64,000 nucleotides of DNA from Singulisphaera sp045290345 (GTDB taxonomy: Bacteria; Planctomycetota; Planctomycetia; Isosphaerales; Isosphaeraceae). The translations under genes were made by a program, and so were the position numbers. The notes beneath the pieces were generated by a model. The model searched no databases. It was not told the origin of the DNA and worked only from the letters and a program-made list of their open reading frames with translations. The stretch is taken from the NCBI RefSeq assembly GCF_045290345.1, contig NZ_CP155447.1, positions 7,440,001 to 7,504,000 on the forward strand, read 5' to 3'. Below are positions 61,264 through 64,000 of the stretch, piece after piece; position 1 is the first letter of the stretch, and each line of letters opens with the position of its first letter.

Positions 61264-63036
61264 TCATTGGAGGTTTTCGAGGATTGTCGTCCGAGTCTTG
61301 TGTCGGTCGCAGTGCCGGCGGAACTCGTCTCGATTGAGAATCTTGGTGACGTAGATCTCGGCGGTGACCGGATACGGCAGGCTGTGATACCGGGAGTCGA
61401 AGTCCAGCTTCACCTTCGTTGAGTCCACCTTCCGCCCGTTTTGAGTCACCTCGGCGCTCGGCGGTGTGACGAACCAGAGATGGGCCGGTCGCTGTGACCA
61501 GCCGAGGAACACCCAGACCTTCGTCTTGTTTCGCCCTCGATCGAAGAAGAGAGGGACCATCATGCGAGCGTCTTTTGCAAGGTCGGGATCGGTCGCCATA
61601 GAATCGGCCCAGCGCTGAAAAATCGTGCGATCGCCCTCGGTGGCCATCCCGAGTTGTCGGCTGACCGTTGCGGAGGCGCCCAGGAAGAGGCCCTGCATCT
61701 GCTCCAGTTCCGTGGCCAGGTCCATTGCGGCGGCTCCGGAGGCCGCCTCCCGATGGATCTTGCGGAGTGCCTCGGGCCCGAATGTGTCCTCGAGCACGGA
61801 ACGGATGAAGCGATACGATTCCCCTCGGCGCAAGTAGTAGGTCGGCAGCGGCTCGGCGGCCAGTTCGGGGGCGATGTGAATCGTGACCGGCTCTTGACCG
61901 GGGGCCGCTGATCCAGGAGCTGGAATCAAGAGTTGCTTGATGTGCGTTTCTCGGGTCAGGGCGAGAATCCCTTTGAAGAGCTCCAAGAGTTGCTTACGAT
62001 ACGATGGTTCGGTGCGCAGGTGGCTCGCCTCGGGCATGCGCTCGGGAATCACCAGCGGCTCCAACGCCCAGGTTTGTCGGTCGTACCAGCCTGACTTTTG
62101 GGTCGGCCGAAGGTCGATCGTTCCGGCCTGGATCCGTTTGATCATCTCGTCGACGAGGCTGAACCCTTCGGGGATTGGCTGATCGCCAAAGAGCCTCATG
62201 ATGAGGTCGGTCTCATGCGCTCGAGACGCCGGGAAGAAGGCGAGCGGTCGGTCGGTCGGGGCGATTCGTCCCTCGTCGAGCTGCTTGATCGGCCCCTCAA
62301 GACTGTCGGTAGCCAGTGGGTTGGTCATCCGCGAGATCAGGGAGAGGTAGGCCTCATAGGTCGCTCGCGCCTTGGGGTTTGCGTGGATCGCCCTGGCCAG
62401 GGCCTCGATGTCTGCCTGCCCCTTGAGCTCGGTCTGGAGCATGCGATCCTGGCGGAAGATGGCCTCCAGGGCGGAAGACCATGTGTAGAAGCCGATCGGC
62501 TTTGAACGGAGCGAATCGCCGAGGAAGGCGGCCACGGTCGCTTTGACGGCGGGTTCGGCTGTCGGTGAGATGGGGAACGTCGGATTCCCCAGTCGGCCGG
62601 CCGCCAGGACGATGGCTGGAGGGCTCTCCGGCTTCACGACTGTGAGGGACTCACACGCTTTGGCGACCGCCTGGAGCAACGCGCCTTTGCCTTGGAATTT
62701 TCCGAGTCCGTTCTGGGCGGCCAGCTCGATCGCCGCATAGAGCCCGTCGTCGAACTGTTTCGCCTTCTGGGAAAGTACCGAGGCGGAGATAAACGATCCG
62801 TTCATCCCTTGAAGCGTTGGTGCGATCGGCGGCTCGGTCGATCCACGCGGATCATTGTCTTGATCTTCGGGGATCTCGATGCCAATTACCTGTCGGGATA
62901 GGTCGAGCCGGATGTGGTAGCCCTGGTCGTCGAATTCGCGAACCGGCATGCGGACCTCCGCGGGAGCCGCGGCCATCAGTGTTGAAGCGAATCCAATCGG
63001 GAGAGCCAGGCGAATCGCTCGCGGGAAACGAATCAT
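61264..63036 (-). CDS. Exported protein of unknown function
   Basis: A 590-residue protein. The signal segment is IRLALPIGFASTLMAAAPAE. The mature part is helical in the N-terminal half and beta-rich at the C-terminus (for example TKVWVFLGWSQRPAHLWFV). I do not recognise a family, and no CxxCH, CxxC or nucleophile motif is visible. ATG 63036 has GGAG six bases upstream; an ATG at 63039 is too close to it. A longer frame to 63174 exists but begins with low-complexity sequence and overlaps the palindrome at 63116-63147. Confidence 0.68.
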   Translation of the reverse strand: MIRFPRAIRLALPIGFASTLMAAAPAEVRMPVREFDDQGYHIRLDLSRQVIGIEIPEDQDNDPRGSTEPPIAPTLQGMNGSFISASVLSQKAKQFDDGLYAAIELAAQNGLGKFQGKGALLQAVAKACESLTVVKPESPPAIVLAAGRLGNPTFPISPTAEPAVKATVAAFLGDSLRSKPIGFYTWSSALEAIFRQDRMLQTELKGQADIEALARAIHANPKARATYEAYLSLISRMTNPLATDSLEGPIKQLDEGRIAPTDRPLAFFPASRAHETDLIMRLFGDQPIPEGFSLVDEMIKRIQAGTIDLRPTQKSGWYDRQTWALEPLVIPERMPEASHLRTEPSYRKQLLELFKGILALTRETHIKQLLIPAPGSAAPGQEPVTIHIAPELAAEPLPTYYLRRGESYRFIRSVLEDTFGPEALRKIHREAASGAAAMDLATELEQMQGLFLGASATVSRQLGMATEGDRTIFQRWADSMATDPDLAKDARMMVPLFFDRGRNKTKVWVFLGWSQRPAHLWFVTPPSAEVTQNGRKVDSTKVKLDFDSRYHSLPYPVTAEIYVTKILNRDEFRRHCDRHKTRTTILENLQ

Positions 63037-63115
63037 CATGATCTCCGGTTCTGGGGGATTCGAGAGACTGAGTTCATTCTCGAGGGGGCGAGGAATGCGC
63101 TCCTCACCTGGCTCG

Positions 63116-63147
63116 CTTCCCCTTGGGACCGCGGTCCCAAGGGGAAG
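63116..63147. repeat. Perfect 32-bp palindrome
   Basis: The sequence reads CTTCCCCTTGGGACCG and then its exact reverse complement, so both strands are identical over 32 bases with no spacer. It lies between two minus-strand genes and could be a bidirectional terminator or a protein binding site. Confidence 0.85.
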
Positions 63148-63207
63148 AGGGAATGGCCTCCTCATCATGCGCACCGCTCGGGCACGAGGGAAGAGACTGC
63201 TCTCGAC

Positions 63208-64000
63208 TCAGTGGGCCGCGCGGGCCTTTTCCAGTTCTTGCAGCAGGTCAAGCGCCTTGGCGGTGATCTTCGATGCGGCGTCGACTTCCAGGTAGCTCGA
63301 CCGTGCCCGCCAGGTCTCGTAGCCGCCCAGCTCGTGCTGCTCTTTCGTGGGGAGGTAGCCGTTGTAGCCGTTGGCCAGTTCGATCGTGAAGGCCGGTTTG
63401 ATCGGACTCTCCGCCTTGATCTTGAGGCCGATTTCGACGAACACCTCGCACGGAATCGCCACGATCGCCAGGCCGCCGATACGCAGGGCCTGCACATTCA
63501 CATCGACTTGCTTCGGATACTTGTTTAAAAGGATCGATTCTCGGGCATAGAGCTCGGCCATGGTGCTCAGGTCACGCCCTTTCTTGGCCTGGGCAATGGT
63601 CGCTTCGGCCGCGGCCAGTTCTTCCGGGTTCGGCTGCCTGACCCCGAGCTTCAAGTCGGCCGCTCGCGCGTCGAGCGTGATATCGTCGCGGTACTCGACG
63701 GCCCGCGCGACCCGGACCGCCTCGGTGGCCAGTTCATTGGCAACCAACTTGATCCGGCCGTAGGGGGGCGATGGCTGGCGTGCCTCGCGAAAATTGATAT
63801 TGTTGATGTCTCCACTGGTGCCGTTGGACATCATGGCCACGAAGGGAGGGTCGAGCCGGTCCCCTTCGATAAGCTCCTTGGCCCGGTCGGCGAAGGCGCC
63901 ATAGTAGTCGGCCGAAGCATGTCCGTTGCCGACGCCGCCGACATAGTGGAGCGAGTAGTTGGCCAGGAGAGCGATCGGCCGCCCCTCGGCGGATCGCAAC
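63208..64000 (-). CDS. Neutral/alkaline ceramidase-like protein (5' end outside window)
   Basis: The reading frame is open at the window edge (64000), so the N-terminus is missing. About 263 residues are seen. IALLANYSLHYVGG and SNGTSGDINNINFREAR match the neutral/alkaline non-lysosomal ceramidase N-terminal domain pattern found in many planctomycete proteins. ELANGYNGYLPTKEQHELGG follows and the chain ends in LQELEKARAAH. In ceramidases the domain cleaves an N-acyl amide; here the substrate may differ. The gene is upstream of, and on the same strand as, the unknown exported protein at 63036. Confidence 0.85.
   Translation of the reverse strand, partial: LRSAEGRPIALLANYSLHYVGGVGNGHASADYYGAFADRAKELIEGDRLDPPFVAMMSNGTSGDINNINFREARQPSPPYGRIKLVANELATEAVRVARAVEYRDDITLDARAADLKLGVRQPNPEELAAAEATIAQAKKGRDLSTMAELYARESILLNKYPKQVDVNVQALRIGGLAIVAIPCEVFVEIGLKIKAESPIKPAFTIELANGYNGYLPTKEQHELGGYETWRARSSYLEVDAASKITAKALDLLQELEKARAAH

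Noticed and set aside
1..64000. tRNA, rRNA and other standard RNA genes
   Set aside because: I looked for tRNA T-loop sequences and rRNA-like stretches and saw none; a covariance search would be needed to confirm it.

Overview
The window looks like chromosomal DNA of a high-GC planctomycete, most plausibly an Isosphaeraceae-type member of Planctomycetota. This rests on family content seen in the sequence, not on a database search: two DUF1559 proteins, an ECF sigma factor next to a Ser/Thr kinase with leucine-rich repeats, a giant secreted protein opening with an LEDRTLL-type motif, a DUF1501 protein, a ceramidase-like protein, a large MoxR/Bat cluster, and several secreted proteins of unknown function. 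I saw no rRNA, tRNA, CRISPR array or intact prophage.

Layout. 1-4 kb: an edge-truncated HTH/binding-protein-like regulator, divergent from a DUF1559 pseudopilin-like protein, then a Tat-exported aldo/keto reductase. 4.6-9.4 kb: a sugar-nucleotide and glycosyltransfer cluster (nucleotide-sugar dehydrogenase, epimerase, GT2 transferase) meeting a convergent polytopic membrane protein. 10.3-13.3 kb: ECF sigma factor plus receptor-like kinase. 13.7-22.7 kb: a TIGR03032-type protein and a 2594-residue surface protein made of four beta-helix modules, a PKD-like domain, three Ig-like domains and about 42 nonapeptide RTX-like repeats. 23.6-27.9 kb: a three-haem cytochrome, small unknown genes and a decayed methyltransferase. 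28.2-37.8 kb: a MoxR / DUF58 / BatA-like / vWA / large membrane protein operon. 38.3-48.9 kb: seven co-directional genes for exported proteins. They are a tandemly duplicated two-gene module (A1-B1-A2-B2) with Spy/CpxP-like LTxxQ motifs, a terpenoid-cyclase-like toroid protein, a repeat-TlpA fusion and a DUF1559 fusion. 49-64 kb: LysR regulator, DUF1223, DUF2127, HAD phosphatase, histone-deacetylase-like hydrolase, paired membrane proteins, an alpha/beta hydrolase, a cysteine-free ArsR regulator with its own likely operator, then three minus-strand genes (DUF1501, a secreted unknown, and a ceramidase-like protein cut by the window edge).

How the parts work together. The Bat-like operon and the cassette after it are all on the plus strand. 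They mostly encode membrane or exported proteins, so an envelope quality-control or envelope-assembly role is the best inference. The A/B module at 38.3-42.1 kb is my main candidate for an undescribed system. Non-coding features of note are a 149-bp palindromic element present in two inverted copies (26.2 and 38.0 kb), an 88-bp inverted-repeat element at 2.1 kb, and a perfect 32-bp palindrome at 63.1 kb. Decayed transposase fragments lie near 4.1 and 9.7 kb.
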